From: Rhodococcus sp. 1163
GTDB taxonomy: Bacteria > Actinomycetota > Actinomycetes > Mycobacteriales > Mycobacteriaceae
NCBI RefSeq assembly: GCF_002091985.1
Contig: NZ_MKKX01000018.1
Span: 312,501 to 376,500, forward strand
Direction: 5' to 3'
DNA: 64,000 nt
The notes under the pieces are model-generated. The model made no database searches. It saw nothing but the letters and a program-made list of their open reading frames with translations, and was not told the DNA's origin. The position numbers and the translations under genes were made by a program. Shown here piece by piece: positions 1 to 8,561 of this stretch; the stretch's first letter is position 1; the number at the start of each line of letters is the position of its first letter.

Positions 1-1276
1 AGTCGACAACGGGCGCATCATGTTCGACCACGTCCGCATTCCGCGCGACAACCTGCTCAACAAGTACGCCGACGTCGCCGCGGACGGCACGTACTCCTCG
101 CCAATCGAGAACTCGAGTCGACGCTTCTTCACGATGCTCGGCACGTTGATTCGTGGTCGCGTCACCGTCGGTGGCAGCGCGGCCGCCGCTGCTCGCGTCG
201 CCCTGGATATCGCGACGCAATATGCCCTGCAGCGCAGGCAGTTCACGGCACCGGATTCCGAAGAAGAAGTCCTCATCATGGACTACCTGGTGCATCAACG
301 TCGACTGTTCCCACTGATCGCCAAGTCCTATGCGTTGCAATTCGCTCAGAACGAGCTCGTGGCAAAGATGCACGAGCTTCAGACGAGTGACGATCCGGAT
401 CCAGAGGAGCAGCGCGAGCTGGAGTCCCGCGCAGCGGGGTTGAAAGCAGCCAACACCTGGCACGCGACCGCCGCAATTCAACAAGCGCGCGAAGCCTGCG
501 GTGGCGCAGGCTATCTGGCCGAGAATCGACTCATCTCACTCAAAGCGGATACCGATGTGTTCACCACGTTCGAAGGTGACAACCACGTGTTGACGCAACT
601 CGTCGCGAAAGAGCTACTCACCGCCTATGCCGACGACGTGAAGAGCATGAGCCCGGTCGAGTGGGTTCGCTTCGCCGCGGAGTTCGCCGGCGATCGCGTG
701 ATCAAACGCACTGCAGCACAGACGATCATCCAGACCATCCTCGACTCTCGCCAGGACAACGAGGAAGAGGGATCGCTGTTCAATCGCGGCACGCAGGTCG
801 GCATGTTCGAGGATCGCGAGAACTATCTTCTGTCGACGGTCGCACGGCGCCTACAGAAGAACTCGAAGGAAATGAGCGCGTTCGACGCCTTCAACTCCGT
901 CCAGGACCATGTGTTGCACGCGGCGCGCGCGCACATCGATCGGATCGTTCTCGAAGCGTTCTGCGCCGGTATCAACTCGTGTGAGGACGAGGCAGCCAAG
1001 ACGATTCTCGAGCAGGTGTGCGATCTCTATGCACTCTCCGTCATCGAGGAGGACAAAGCCTGGTTCGTCGAGCACCGCTATCTCTCGACGGAGCGATCGA
1101 AGGCCGTCACCCGCGGGATCAACGAGCGGTGCCGCTCGCTGCGTCCGCATGCACTCGAGCTGGTCGAGGGCTTCGGCGTGCCGGAAGAACTCCTCGGCGC
1201 CGCGATGCTCGGTCATCCGGGCGCGGGAAGCGACGAGGAGTCTGCAGATCATCCGAGCAAGGCTCACGCAGTCTGA
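1..1276 (+). CDS. acyl-CoA oxidase/dehydrogenase family protein (5' truncated)
   Basis: The reading frame is already open at the window edge (codons run from base 2), so the N-terminal part is missing. The visible part, about 424 residues, starts inside the middle beta domain (DNGRIMFDHVRIPRDNLLN). It continues with the long alpha-helical C-terminal region of acyl-CoA oxidases (RRFFTMLGTLIRGRVTVGG, then EACGGAGYLAENR and TTFEGDNHVL, the FAD and substrate-pocket segments of the superfamily). The family removes hydrogens from acyl-CoA in fatty acid beta-oxidation. The long C-terminal domain after the EGDN motif favours the peroxisomal-type ACOX subfamily over short acyl-CoA dehydrogenases. The electron acceptor cannot be decided from this fragment. 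Confidence 0.85.
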   Translation, partial: VDNGRIMFDHVRIPRDNLLNKYADVAADGTYSSPIENSSRRFFTMLGTLIRGRVTVGGSAAAAARVALDIATQYALQRRQFTAPDSEEEVLIMDYLVHQRRLFPLIAKSYALQFAQNELVAKMHELQTSDDPDPEEQRELESRAAGLKAANTWHATAAIQQAREACGGAGYLAENRLISLKADTDVFTTFEGDNHVLTQLVAKELLTAYADDVKSMSPVEWVRFAAEFAGDRVIKRTAAQTIIQTILDSRQDNEEEGSLFNRGTQVGMFEDRENYLLSTVARRLQKNSKEMSAFDAFNSVQDHVLHAARAHIDRIVLEAFCAGINSCEDEAAKTILEQVCDLYALSVIEEDKAWFVEHRYLSTERSKAVTRGINERCRSLRPHALELVEGFGVPEELLGAAMLGHPGAGSDEESADHPSKAHAV

Positions 1277-1291
1277 CGCCGCCATGAGTTG

Positions 1292-1320
1292 GGGACCATC
1301 GCCGGTTGCGTGATGGTCCC
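1292..1320. terminator. hairpin between convergent genes
   Basis: A 9-bp perfect stem GGGACCATC / GATGGTCCC encloses an 11-nt loop just after the acyl-CoA oxidase stop codon and before the 3' end of the convergent sugar dehydrogenase gene. There is no long T run, so it is only a candidate, possibly bidirectional, terminator. Confidence 0.5.
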
Positions 1321-1330
1321 TGAGCGTCAT

Positions 1331-1370
1331 CCGGGGAAAGATGGGCGCCATCGGGGAAAGATGGGCATCA
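1331..1370. repeat. two tandem copies of a 20-bp unit at a gene 3' end
   Basis: Bases 1331-1350 and 1351-1370 agree at 17 of 20 positions (core CGGGGAAAGATGGGC). The second copy includes the stop codon of the sugar dehydrogenase gene on the minus strand, so the first copy lies just downstream of that stop. Confidence 0.7.
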
Positions 1371-2594
1371 TCGAGGAGATATGCGCAGCACCTTGTCATC
1401 CGAGCCGTTGTCGGTGGTGAGCAGAAGCGAACCGTCGGGCAGACTCGTGACCGAACGGAGCCTGCCGTACTCGTTCTCGAGCGCAACGGCATGCTGAGCG
1501 ACCCCGGTACCGTCGTCCGTCAGCTTCAGAAAAACCAGCTTCTGGCCCTGTTGACTGGAAACGACAGCTGCACCGTTCCACTCACCCCACGCTGCGCCGT
1601 CGGTGAATGCCAGCCCTGGCGTCGCAATCGTCGGTGATCCGGAACTCCAGACCGCAGCGTGTGCACCCGGCACGCGATCGGGGTCGGTCATCTCCACCGA
1701 CTCGTCGTAGATTCCCGGCTCGCGATCCGGCTTGTATCCGTAGTTCCCGCCGGGAACCAAGAGGTTCAGTTCGTCGTCTCGGCTCGTGCCCTGCTCCACC
1801 TCGTACAGTCGGCCGGCGCCGGGTGCGAATGCCAGGCCCTGCACGTTGCGATGTCCGAGTGTGTACACGCGGTCGGGTGCGTCTGCGGCGGGCGAGCCGT
1901 CGGCATCGATGTGAAGCACTTTGCCGCCCAGCGAAGTTCGGTCCTGCGGGACAGTCGGGCTCGCAGTGTCCCCGGTTCCGACGAACAGCGAACCGTCTTC
2001 TGCAGCCAGGATTCGGCAGCCGCCATGACGGCCGTTGCCGGCGACCGGGATACCGTCGAGTACGGTCGCGACCCGCGTCAATTTCGTCCAGGCCGCGTCG
2101 ACGGACCAACGAACGACGGCGATGCGGTTCCCCTCGGAGTCGCCTGAACTGTCCATTCCAGCGTCCCCGCCGAGGACGCCTTGGCAGGTGTACAACGTTC
2201 TGGACGAGGAAAAATCCCTTGCCAGTTCGATCCCCATCAGACCTGTTTCACCCTCGGCATAGAGATCGCCGAGATCGGCTTCGAGGTCTGCCACCGATCC
2301 GTCCGCACGCTCGACGACGAATCGGCCCGACCGTTCGCCGGTCAGGATTGCGCCGTCGGGCGCCACCACCACATCCCATGGCCTGCTCAGGCCGTCCAGT
2401 TCGGTTGTCACATCCAGCGCAGGTGCCCCGCTGTCATCCTGGGCAACCGATCCGGACGAGCACGCCAAAGTCATCGTCATGGCCAGGACAACAATTCCGG
2501 AACCGGACAGCAGCTTGTTCATTGCACTGCGCCGGATGGTCTGCCCTCGTGGCGATTCGTTGTCGGGTACACGATCAGGTGCAGTTTCGCTCAT
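1368..2594 (-). CDS. PQQ-dependent sugar dehydrogenase-like lipoprotein
   Basis: A 408-residue protein of the glucose/sorbosone dehydrogenase (soluble quinoprotein) beta-propeller family. The family signature is visible in LSRPWDVVVAPDGAILTGER, LYTLGHRNVQGLAFAPG and GGNYGYKPDREP. A signal peptide ends in a lipobox (TMTLACSS), predicting a lipid-anchored extracytoplasmic enzyme. The substrate is unknown. The chosen ATG overlaps the stop of the upstream copZ-like gene as ATGA, which suggests translational coupling. An alternative ATG at 2522 (MNKLLSGSG) would remove a 24-residue N-terminal extension and leave a more typical lipoprotein signal, but it has no clear ribosome binding site. Linkage to copper genes may simply be operon read-through. 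Confidence 0.8.
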   Translation of the reverse strand: MSETAPDRVPDNESPRGQTIRRSAMNKLLSGSGIVVLAMTMTLACSSGSVAQDDSGAPALDVTTELDGLSRPWDVVVAPDGAILTGERSGRFVVERADGSVADLEADLGDLYAEGETGLMGIELARDFSSSRTLYTCQGVLGGDAGMDSSGDSEGNRIAVVRWSVDAAWTKLTRVATVLDGIPVAGNGRHGGCRILAAEDGSLFVGTGDTASPTVPQDRTSLGGKVLHIDADGSPAADAPDRVYTLGHRNVQGLAFAPGAGRLYEVEQGTSRDDELNLLVPGGNYGYKPDREPGIYDESVEMTDPDRVPGAHAAVWSSGSPTIATPGLAFTDGAAWGEWNGAAVVSSQQGQKLVFLKLTDDGTGVAQHAVALENEYGRLRSVTSLPDGSLLLTTDNGSDDKVLRISPR

Positions 2595-2797
2595 CAGGAC
2601 ACGAGTGTGTATCCCGCTTCGGTGACCGCGGAAGCGATGGCAGCCGCGTCGATGTCCTGATCGCTCGTGACGACAACTTCACCGCTGGCGACGTCGACGT
2701 CCACGCCGCTCACGCCTGCCAGTTCGGATATCTCCTCGGAGACCGATGCGGCGCAATGCTGGCAGGTCATTCCCTCGACGATGTATTTGTTCTGCAC
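2594..2797 (-). CDS. copZ: copper chaperone CopZ-like HMA domain protein
   Basis: A 67-residue single heavy-metal-associated domain. The metal-binding motif MTCQHC (MxCxxC) lies at residues 9-14 and the usual beta-alpha-beta pattern follows (SELAGVSGVDVDVASGEVVVTS). Proteins of this kind carry Cu(I) in the cytoplasm to a P-type ATPase or to a CsoR-type sensor. No copper ATPase is adjacent here. The gene follows the csoR-like gene by 24 bp and its stop overlaps the next start, so it looks like the middle gene of a copper-responsive operon. Confidence 0.88.
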   Translation of the reverse strand: MQNKYIVEGMTCQHCAASVSEEISELAGVSGVDVDVASGEVVVTSDQDIDAAAIASAVTEAGYTLVS

Positions 2798-2821
2798 TTG
2801 TTCACCTTTCTGTACAGGGAA

Positions 2822-3103
2822 TCAGGATCGGACGAGTCGCGCGATCGCGTCGGACGCTTCTTTGACCTTGGCGTCTGCCTCGGGGCCACCTTTGCGCGCC
2901 GCCTCGACGACGCACCCGGCGAGGTGCGCGTCGAGCAATTTCAGCGATACCGACTGCAACGCTTTCGTTGCCGCAGACACCTGTGTGAGTACGTCGATGC
3001 AGTAGCGATCCTCGGTGACCATCCGCGAAATGCCCGCAACCTGTCCCTCGATGCGTCTGAGCCTCTTCAGCAGGTCGTCTTGTTCAGTGGCATAGCTGCT
3101 CAT
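2822..3103 (-). CDS. csoR: CsoR-family metal-sensing transcriptional repressor
   Basis: A 93-residue all-helical DUF156 protein. It carries the copper-ligand pattern of CsoR: Cys in DRYCIDVL, then His and Cys in LLDAHLAGCVVEA, the C-H-C set that binds Cu(I) across the dimer. It also has the family N-terminal signature LLKRLRRIEGQVAGISRMV. It is expected to repress itself and copZ until Cu(I) binds. A GC-rich dyad lies 10 bp upstream of the ATG. Confidence 0.9.
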   Translation of the reverse strand: MSSYATEQDDLLKRLRRIEGQVAGISRMVTEDRYCIDVLTQVSAATKALQSVSLKLLDAHLAGCVVEAARKGGPEADAKVKEASDAIARLVRS

Positions 3104-3112
3104 AGGCCCACT

Positions 3113-3129
3113 ATACCCCTACCGGGTAT
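3113..3129. promoter_or_regulatory. CsoR-type operator dyad
   Basis: ATACCC-CTACC-GGGTAT is a perfect 6-bp dyad with a 5-bp spacer. It is of the type bound by CsoR/RcnR family repressors (TACCC...GGGTA) and ends 10 bp before the csoR start. The dyad overlaps the stop codon of the upstream membrane-protein gene (TAG at 3119-3121). Confidence 0.7.
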
Positions 3130-3367
3130 GCGGAGGTGGCTGAAGGAGTCGTCGAACGCCATCGATCAGCAACAACCCCGCGACGATGACACTCACCGCA
3201 CCCAGCGCGATCCATGGCCCGGCATAACGGGTGGAGACATACTCGGGCCCACCGTTGTCGGCCGCAGCGAACACCGTCTCGGTCACACCCGCGTTCCAAC
3301 ACAGGATCGCAAGAGCCACGAACATCACCGCGGAGACGATCTCGGTGATAGCGAGTCCCCGGATCAC
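3119..3367 (-). CDS. small two-helix membrane protein
   Basis: This 82-residue protein, read from the GTG at 3365-3367, has two predicted membrane helices (TEIVSAVMFVALAILCWNAG and IALGAVSVIVAGLLLIDGV) and a short loop ending in a basic tail. The start was chosen because GTG overlaps the stop of the DUF3093 gene as GTGA. A longer reading from 3427 would lie inside the DUF3093 gene. The family is not recognised. The arrangement suggests co-translation with the DUF3093 protein. Confidence 0.6.
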   Translation of the reverse strand: MIRGLAITEIVSAVMFVALAILCWNAGVTETVFAAADNGGPEYVSTRYAGPWIALGAVSVIVAGLLLIDGVRRLLQPPPHTR

Positions 3368-3867
3368 GAGTACTCGATGCGCGCATGTTCGAGCGCTGCC
3401 CGCAGTCCGTCGTCGTCCTTGGCCCATGCCTGCACGAGAGCCCCATCTTTCACTCGGAGACCTATCGCAGTGCGTCGACGTGGCACCGAATGCAATTCAC
3501 CGAGCACTCGCGCTGTCTCCCACTTCTTCGGTTCGTAGTCGCCATCGGAGTAATCGATCGGAGGCAGCACCTCCTCTATGTCCGAGATGTCGAGGGTCTC
3601 GGACCCCTGCCGTAAGTGATGGGGCGTAACCGCGACGCTCACATGCTTACGTGCGGCACTGACCTGTACGTAGGTGAAGCCGACCAGGATGAGCGCAAAC
3701 AGCGCCAGAGCGAACCAGTGGACAACGGGGCCGGTCAGGAGTTCGATCACCAACACCAGCACGCAGAACAGCGGCCCCCACAGCAGTGCCCGCCAGCGAG
3801 CGCCCTCCTCGCCGAACAGCAATTCCATGTCCGGCAACGGCGAACCGGCCTGGCGTCCATATGTCAC
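3364..3867 (-). CDS. DUF3093 domain membrane protein
   Basis: A 167-residue protein. It has two adjacent membrane helices near residues 25-70 (LLWGPLFCVLVLVIELLTG, WFALALFALILVGFTYV), then a cytoplasmic beta-rich domain containing ISDIEEVLPPIDYSDGDYEPKKWETARVLG and ending AWAKDDDGLRAALEHA. This is the pattern of the actinobacterial DUF3093 family, whose function is unknown. The downstream gene starts within its stop codon. Confidence 0.75.
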   Translation of the reverse strand: MTYGRQAGSPLPDMELLFGEEGARWRALLWGPLFCVLVLVIELLTGPVVHWFALALFALILVGFTYVQVSAARKHVSVAVTPHHLRQGSETLDISDIEEVLPPIDYSDGDYEPKKWETARVLGELHSVPRRRTAIGLRVKDGALVQAWAKDDDGLRAALEHARIEYS

Positions 3868-3892
3868 TGTGCAAGCGCCCGGGTCGGAGGCG

Positions 3893-4087
3893 TCAGCTAC
3901 TGACGACAGCGGGCAGGACGATCGCGAACGCCGCGAGGATGCCCATGGTCACTACGAGGCCGATCAACAGCAACTCCATCCGCATGCTGTGATCCACACG
4001 CTCGGTGCGATCGACATGGGGCGTTTGCCTGGACTCGGTCCGAACCTGCATACGACTCCTCTGACCGCCGATTGTGATGGCTGTCAC
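3893..4087 (-). CDS. small hypothetical membrane protein
   Basis: A 64-residue reading frame whose last 30 residues form one hydrophobic helix (MELLLIGLVVTMGILAAFAIVLP). The upstream half is polar. Alternative ATG starts occur at residues 13, 34 and 36. It lies 25 bp upstream of the DUF3093 gene in the same direction. No family is recognised. The membrane helix and operon-like spacing are the only support. Confidence 0.4.
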   Translation of the reverse strand: MTAITIGGQRSRMQVRTESRQTPHVDRTERVDHSMRMELLLIGLVVTMGILAAFAIVLPAVVSS

Positions 4088-4123
4088 GCTAGCTCAGGCG
4101 GCCACGGAAGACAAAACCGCAGG

Positions 4124-4246
4124 TCAACCCGCACTGAATCCGAGCGCCATGATGAATACCGCAACGGATACTGCCAGCAGCAAACCGAGAAGCGCCCAGG
4201 GCTTACCGCGCTCCTGCTCGACCTCGCGGACTTCCGGTTGCGTCAT
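4124..4246 (-). CDS. 40-residue single-pass membrane microprotein (candidate)
   Basis: This short frame encodes MTQPEVREVEQERGKPWALL followed by a hydrophobic helix (GLLLAVSVAVFIMALGFSAG). The longer in-frame reading extends into the neighbouring gene region and has no membrane-protein character, so the ATG at 4244-4246 was chosen. The codons look coding-like, but the ribosome binding site is weak (GGATC). It pairs with the 64-residue membrane frame just downstream. Function is unknown. Confidence 0.4.
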   Translation of the reverse strand: MTQPEVREVEQERGKPWALLGLLLAVSVAVFIMALGFSAG

Positions 4247-4326
4247 GTGGGATCCGATCACTCGAGGATGATACCGAGTGATGCTATTCACATGATCAGA
4301 GAGGGGCGCAAGTGACACGCCGACAT

Positions 4327-4950
4327 TCACTTCTTGCGTGAAGCGAGAAAATACTCGGTGGACTCCTTGCGGTGCATCAGATAGATCGCACCGGCTGCAA
4401 GGACACCCTGCGCGATACCCGCAACCGCCATCGACAGCGCCAACGCACCGTCGGCGGAACCGAGTCCGAACAGCTGAGGCAAGGCAAGAACCACTGTCAC
4501 CGTCCCGATCATCGTCAGGACCATCCGTGCCCACATCCGGCCGAGCCGCATCTTGTTCACCCAGAACAAGAACAGCGCTCCGAAACCCACTCCTAGGAAG
4601 ACCATGAAGACGAGCGCTGCGGTCAGGTAACTCTCCGCCGACTCCGCGGTCAACGGCACTGATGGCTGCTGGAGCGCGACATCGTCGACGAGTTGCTGCG
4701 CGAAGATCGACTTGTCGCCGTAGACGACAACGAGCGTCATCAGCAACTCGAGCATGCCCAGGAGCGCTACACCCCACCACAGATGCCGCGAAGTCTCGAC
4801 ATCCACCGGCGCCGGTCGTTGGACGGACTCGAGCGGCAGGACATCGAACGACGGAATCTTCATCGACGGTGGGCCGTGTTCGGCCTCCCAGCGTTCCCAG
4901 TCCGGCTGTGGCCGGGGACTATCGCCTTCGGGCTGCGATGGATCGGTCAT
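4327..4950 (-). CDS. four-helix integral membrane protein, Rv0513-like by position
   Basis: A 207-residue protein with a 50-residue acidic and proline-rich N-terminal segment. Four predicted membrane helices follow (LWWGVALLGMLELLMTLVVV, LTAALVFMVFLGVGFGALFLF, MVLTMIGTVTVVLALPQLF, LALSMAVAGIAQGVLAAGAIYLM). It lies 16 bp downstream of hemB in the same direction, matching the mycobacterial hemB-Rv0513 order. No catalytic motif is visible and the role is unknown. Confidence 0.75.
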   Translation of the reverse strand: MTDPSQPEGDSPRPQPDWERWEAEHGPPSMKIPSFDVLPLESVQRPAPVDVETSRHLWWGVALLGMLELLMTLVVVYGDKSIFAQQLVDDVALQQPSVPLTAESAESYLTAALVFMVFLGVGFGALFLFWVNKMRLGRMWARMVLTMIGTVTVVLALPQLFGLGSADGALALSMAVAGIAQGVLAAGAIYLMHRKESTEYFLASRKK

Positions 4951-4966
4951 CTCTCACCATGCTCGG

Positions 4967-5941
4967 TCATAGCCACCCAGCTGCTTCCGTCGCCCAATAG
5001 GTCAACACCACATCGGCGCCGGCCCGTCGAATACTGGTCAGGGACTCCAGTATTGCCTCGTCGCGATCGATCCAACCGTTCTGCGCGGCCGCGGTGATCA
5101 TCGAGTACTCACCCGAAATCTGATATGCGGCAACGGGAACCGAAGAAATATTGGCGATGTCTCGCAGAATATCGAGATACGACATGGCTGGTTTGACCAT
5201 CACCATGTCCGCCCCCTCCGCCAAGTCGAGCTCGACTTCATGGGCAGCTTCGCGGCGATTAGCCGAATCCTGTTGGTAAGTACGCCTATCACCCTGCAGC
5301 GAAGACCCGACCGCCTCCCGGAAAGGGCCGTAGAAAGCCGACGCGTACTTGGCCGAATAAGCGAGCTGGCCGACGGCGTCGTGGCCTGCCGTATCCAGAC
5401 CTTCCCGGATCGCGGCCACCTGCCCGTCCATCATTCCGCTCGGACCCAATAGATGCGCGCCGGCATCTGCCTGCGACAGAGCCATCTCGACGTACCGTGC
5501 CAGCGTCGCATCGTTGTCCACGACGCCGTCGGGGGTCAGTACGCCGCAATGTCCGTGATCGGTGAATTCGTCCAGGCACGTGTCCGCCATGAGCACAGTC
5601 GAGTCACCGAGATCGGCCTTCAGGCGCCGAAGTCCGCGATTGAGGATTCCGCCGGGATCACTTGCTCCGGAACCCTCCGCGTCCTTGTCCTCGGGGCGCG
5701 GCACGCCGAACAGCATCAGACCACCGACGCCCGCCGCCACGGCATCTTCTGCCGCAGCGCTCAGAGAGTCGAGCGTGTGCTGAAAGACACCGGGCATCGA
5801 AGAAATCTCGCGCGGCTCACTCAGCCCGTCCGCCACGAACATGGGCAGCACCAGATGCCGCGCTTGCAAAGACGTTTCAGCCACCAACCGACGCAACGCC
5901 GGAGTCCGGCGCAGTCGGCGGGGGCGGTCTACGGGAAACAA
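4967..5941 (-). CDS. hemB: porphobilinogen synthase (delta-aminolevulinic acid dehydratase)
   Basis: A 324-residue cytoplasmic TIM-barrel enzyme that condenses two 5-aminolevulinate molecules to porphobilinogen. Both active-site lysine segments are present ([14 protein letters not shown] and [13 protein letters not shown]). The metal-site loop reads [14 protein letters not shown], in which the middle cysteine of the classical three-Cys zinc site is aspartate, so it is a mixed zinc/magnesium-type site. The start is TTG at 5939-5941, preceded by AAGGAGG. It follows hemD by 74 bp in the heme gene cluster. Confidence 0.95.
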   Translation of the reverse strand: MFPVDRPRRLRRTPALRRLVAETSLQARHLVLPMFVADGLSEPREISSMPGVFQHTLDSLSAAAEDAVAAGVGGLMLFGVPRPEDKDAEGSGASDPGGILNRGLRRLKADLGDSTVLMADTCLDEFTDHGHCGVLTPDGVVDNDATLARYVEMALSQADAGAHLLGPSGMMDGQVAAIREGLDTAGHDAVGQLAYSAKYASAFYGPFREAVGSSLQGDRRTYQQDSANRREAAHEVELDLAEGADMVMVKPAMSYLDILRDIANISSVPVAAYQISGEYSMITAAAQNGWIDRDEAILESLTSIRRAGADVVLTYWATEAAGWL

Positions 5942-6015
5942 CTGTACGGGCCCTCCTTCGTCGGGCAGCTACGTGAAAACACCTCTACCAGAGCTATTTC
6001 CACGCAGCTCGGGCG

Positions 6016-7578
6016 TCAGCGCCTGCGACTCTTCTTTCGCGGGGGCGGCAATGCACCTTCGGCACGCAGACGAGCAGCATGCTCGGCCAGTGCCTCGATG
6101 AGCGGACCGACCTGCGCGGTCTCCGGCTGAACGTCGACGCGCAGACCGAACTCGACAGCAGTCTCTGCTGTCTTCGGACCGATGCACGCAACGAGCGTGC
6201 GCGCGTGCGGCTTTCCAGCGATACCGACGAGATTTCGAACGGTCGAACTCGACGTGAAGCACACCGCGTCGAACCCTCCGGTCTTGATCATCTCGCGGGT
6301 CTCGGCGGCAGGCGGCGCGGCGCGCACAGTTCGGTAGGCAGTGACATCGTCGATCTCCCACCCGCGCTCACGAAGTCCCTCGGCAACCGTTTCGGTAGCG
6401 ATATCGGCACGCGGCAACAGAACCCGATTGACCGGGTCGAACACCTCGTCGTACGGCGGGAAGTCCTCGAGAAGACCGAGCGAAGACTGCTCGCCCGACG
6501 GCAGCAGTTCGGGGTTGATACCGAACGACCGAACCTTCTCCGCCGTCGCTTCGCCGACGCACGCGATCTTCACACCCGAAAATGCACGGGCATCGAGACC
6601 GAACTCTTCGAACTTCTCCCACACGGCGCGAACTGCATTGGTCGAGGTGAAGACGACCCACTGGTATCTGCCGTCGACGAGTCCCTTGACCGAACGTTCC
6701 ATCTGAGCCGGGCTACGCGGAGGCTCGACGGCAATGGTCGGAACCTCGATCGGGATGGCACCGTGCGTCACGAGACGATCGCTCATCTCCCCAGCCTGAT
6801 CCTTGGTACGTGGCACCAGAACGGTCCAGCCGTACAGTGCGCGAGACTCCCACCAGGACATCTTGTTTCGGCCGGAAACGACCTTACCGACCGTGACGAC
6901 GAGCGATCCGACGAGCTCACTGCCTGCATCGTTCAGCGTGGCGAGGGTGGCCTCGACGGTGCGCTGCTGACGGGTCGTGCCCCGGACCGTGATGGCCGCG
7001 GGTGTCTGCGGAGCCAGACCGTGTTCGACGAGCGCACTGGCCGTCTCGGCCAGATGCCCCGACGTCGCGTGCAGTACGAGCGGCCCTGGTGCGGCAGCAA
7101 GCGCCGCCCAGTCGACCTCGCCTCGGACGTCGGCCTCGGTGTGTCCGGAACCCAACGCTATTCCGGCGTAACTCGGCACCGCTGAACCGGACGGTAGTCC
7201 GGGAAGAACCTCGAACTGGACATGTGTGCGTGCGACGGCGTTGACCTCGGCGATGACCGAGTCGGTGGTCAACGGATCCCCGGACACCAGGCGCACGACA
7301 TCGTGGCCGTTCTTCGCCTCGGCCAGAAGGGTTTTGGCAACCTCGGCAGGCTCGCCGAGTGCCGGCCGGACATCGACTCCGGTCTCGCCGGTTTCCGGGT
7401 CGCGCGGAAGATCGTGACCGACGAGCGCGATAACGCCCTTGTCGACATCGGGGTCGGTGAACGCGAGTTCGGCGGAGCCGAGTACTTCGCGGGCTCGGAC
7501 CGTCAGCAGAGCTGGGTCACCCGGCCCCGATCCCACGAACAGGATCCGTCCGTTGGCATTCTTGCGGACTGGGCTCAT
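6016..7578 (-). CDS. hemD: uroporphyrinogen-III synthase fused to a SUMT-like domain
   Basis: A 520-residue two-domain protein. Residues 1-250 resemble uroporphyrinogen-III C-methyltransferase ([23 protein letters not shown]), although parts are diverged. Residues 260-500 are the HemD synthase domain ([59 protein letters not shown]). It closes and inverts ring D of hydroxymethylbilane. The ATG at 7576-7578 overlaps the hemC stop as ATGA and has a GGAGAA site upstream. A longer in-frame reading inside hemC is rejected. The same fusion is typical of mycobacteria and rhodococci. Confidence 0.93.
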   Translation of the reverse strand: MSPVRKNANGRILFVGSGPGDPALLTVRAREVLGSAELAFTDPDVDKGVIALVGHDLPRDPETGETGVDVRPALGEPAEVAKTLLAEAKNGHDVVRLVSGDPLTTDSVIAEVNAVARTHVQFEVLPGLPSGSAVPSYAGIALGSGHTEADVRGEVDWAALAAAPGPLVLHATSGHLAETASALVEHGLAPQTPAAITVRGTTRQQRTVEATLATLNDAGSELVGSLVVTVGKVVSGRNKMSWWESRALYGWTVLVPRTKDQAGEMSDRLVTHGAIPIEVPTIAVEPPRSPAQMERSVKGLVDGRYQWVVFTSTNAVRAVWEKFEEFGLDARAFSGVKIACVGEATAEKVRSFGINPELLPSGEQSSLGLLEDFPPYDEVFDPVNRVLLPRADIATETVAEGLRERGWEIDDVTAYRTVRAAPPAAETREMIKTGGFDAVCFTSSSTVRNLVGIAGKPHARTLVACIGPKTAETAVEFGLRVDVQPETAQVGPLIEALAEHAARLRAEGALPPPRKKSRRR

Positions 7579-8561
7579 CGGTTGTTCTCCAGTGCTTTCT
7601 TGTGTGGGTGGTGAGACGTAGTGGCGGCCGGCTCGGTTATGTCGACCAGCCTGCGGGCGCCTAGATCGAGCATCTCGCGGGCCAGGTCGCGGCCCAGCTC
7701 CTCGGCATTGTCGGTGGCACCGACAATCGACGCGCGAATGGAATCGCTGCCGTCGAGGGCTGCCACGCAGGCACGCAGTGACAGTTCTTCGAAGACGTGG
7801 CCACTCTCGTCGATGGACTCGACGATGTCGGCGATGGCACCGACCGGAGCCGAGCATCCTGCTTCGAGTTCGGCCAGCAGACCACGCTCGGCGGCAACGC
7901 AGGTGCGGGTGTTCGTATCGTCGAGCGTGCGAATCGCCTCGATGAGCTCGGTATCGGCGATCCTGCATTCGACAGCCAATGCACCCTGCGCTGGAGCAGA
8001 GATCATCTGTACCGGATCGAGTGCTTCGGTGATGACGTCGAGCCTGCCGATCCGAGCGAGTCCGGCTCGTGCCACGACGACGGCGTCGAGTTCCCCGGAC
8101 GCCACCTTCCCGATACGGGTGTCGAGGTTTCCCCGCAAGGGCCTGACATCGAGTCCCTGGCCGAGTGCACGCAACTGCGCGGCACGGCGCGGCGCCGACG
8201 TCCCGACGGTCGCTCCGACGGGTAGCTCGCCGAGCACGAGGCCGTCACGAGCGACCAGCGCGTCGCGCGGATCTTCCCGCTCGGGGATCGCAGCAATGAC
8301 GAATCTTTCGTCGGGAGCGGTAGGCAGGTCCTTGTAGGAGTGCACCGCGATGTCGACCTTGCCGTCGGTGAGTGCCTCACGCAACGCCGCAGTGAACACG
8401 CCGACTCCGATGGTCTGCACCGGAGCGGCCGACATATCACCGGCAGTTTTGATGATCACGAGTTCTGCGTCGAGACCTGCTGCGATCAGCCCACGCCGGA
8501 CTGTGTCGGCCTGGGTCGTTGCGAGCAGGCTTCCTCGTGTTCCGATTCTTACGACGGTCAC
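7575..8561 (-). CDS. hemC: hydroxymethylbilane synthase (porphobilinogen deaminase)
   Basis: A 328-residue enzyme that polymerises four porphobilinogen units on a dipyrromethane cofactor. Visible motifs include [15 protein letters not shown] at the N-terminus, [29 protein letters not shown] and [19 protein letters not shown], whose cysteine carries the cofactor. The GTG start at 8559-8561 overlaps the hemA stop as GTGA and its own stop overlaps hemD as ATGA. The three genes are therefore translationally coupled. It is the second heme-biosynthetic gene of the rex-hem operon. Confidence 0.95.
   Translation of the reverse strand: MTVVRIGTRGSLLATTQADTVRRGLIAAGLDAELVIIKTAGDMSAAPVQTIGVGVFTAALREALTDGKVDIAVHSYKDLPTAPDERFVIAAIPEREDPRDALVARDGLVLGELPVGATVGTSAPRRAAQLRALGQGLDVRPLRGNLDTRIGKVASGELDAVVVARAGLARIGRLDVITEALDPVQMISAPAQGALAVECRIADTELIEAIRTLDDTNTRTCVAAERGLLAELEAGCSAPVGAIADIVESIDESGHVFEELSLRACVAALDGSDSIRASIVGATDNAEELGRDLAREMLDLGARRLVDITEPAATTSHHPHKKALENNR

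Noticed and set aside
1607-3538. 643-codon frame on the plus strand across the sugar dehydrogenase and copper genes
   Set aside because: It crosses several genes that have well-defined motifs, operator and overlaps on the other strand.
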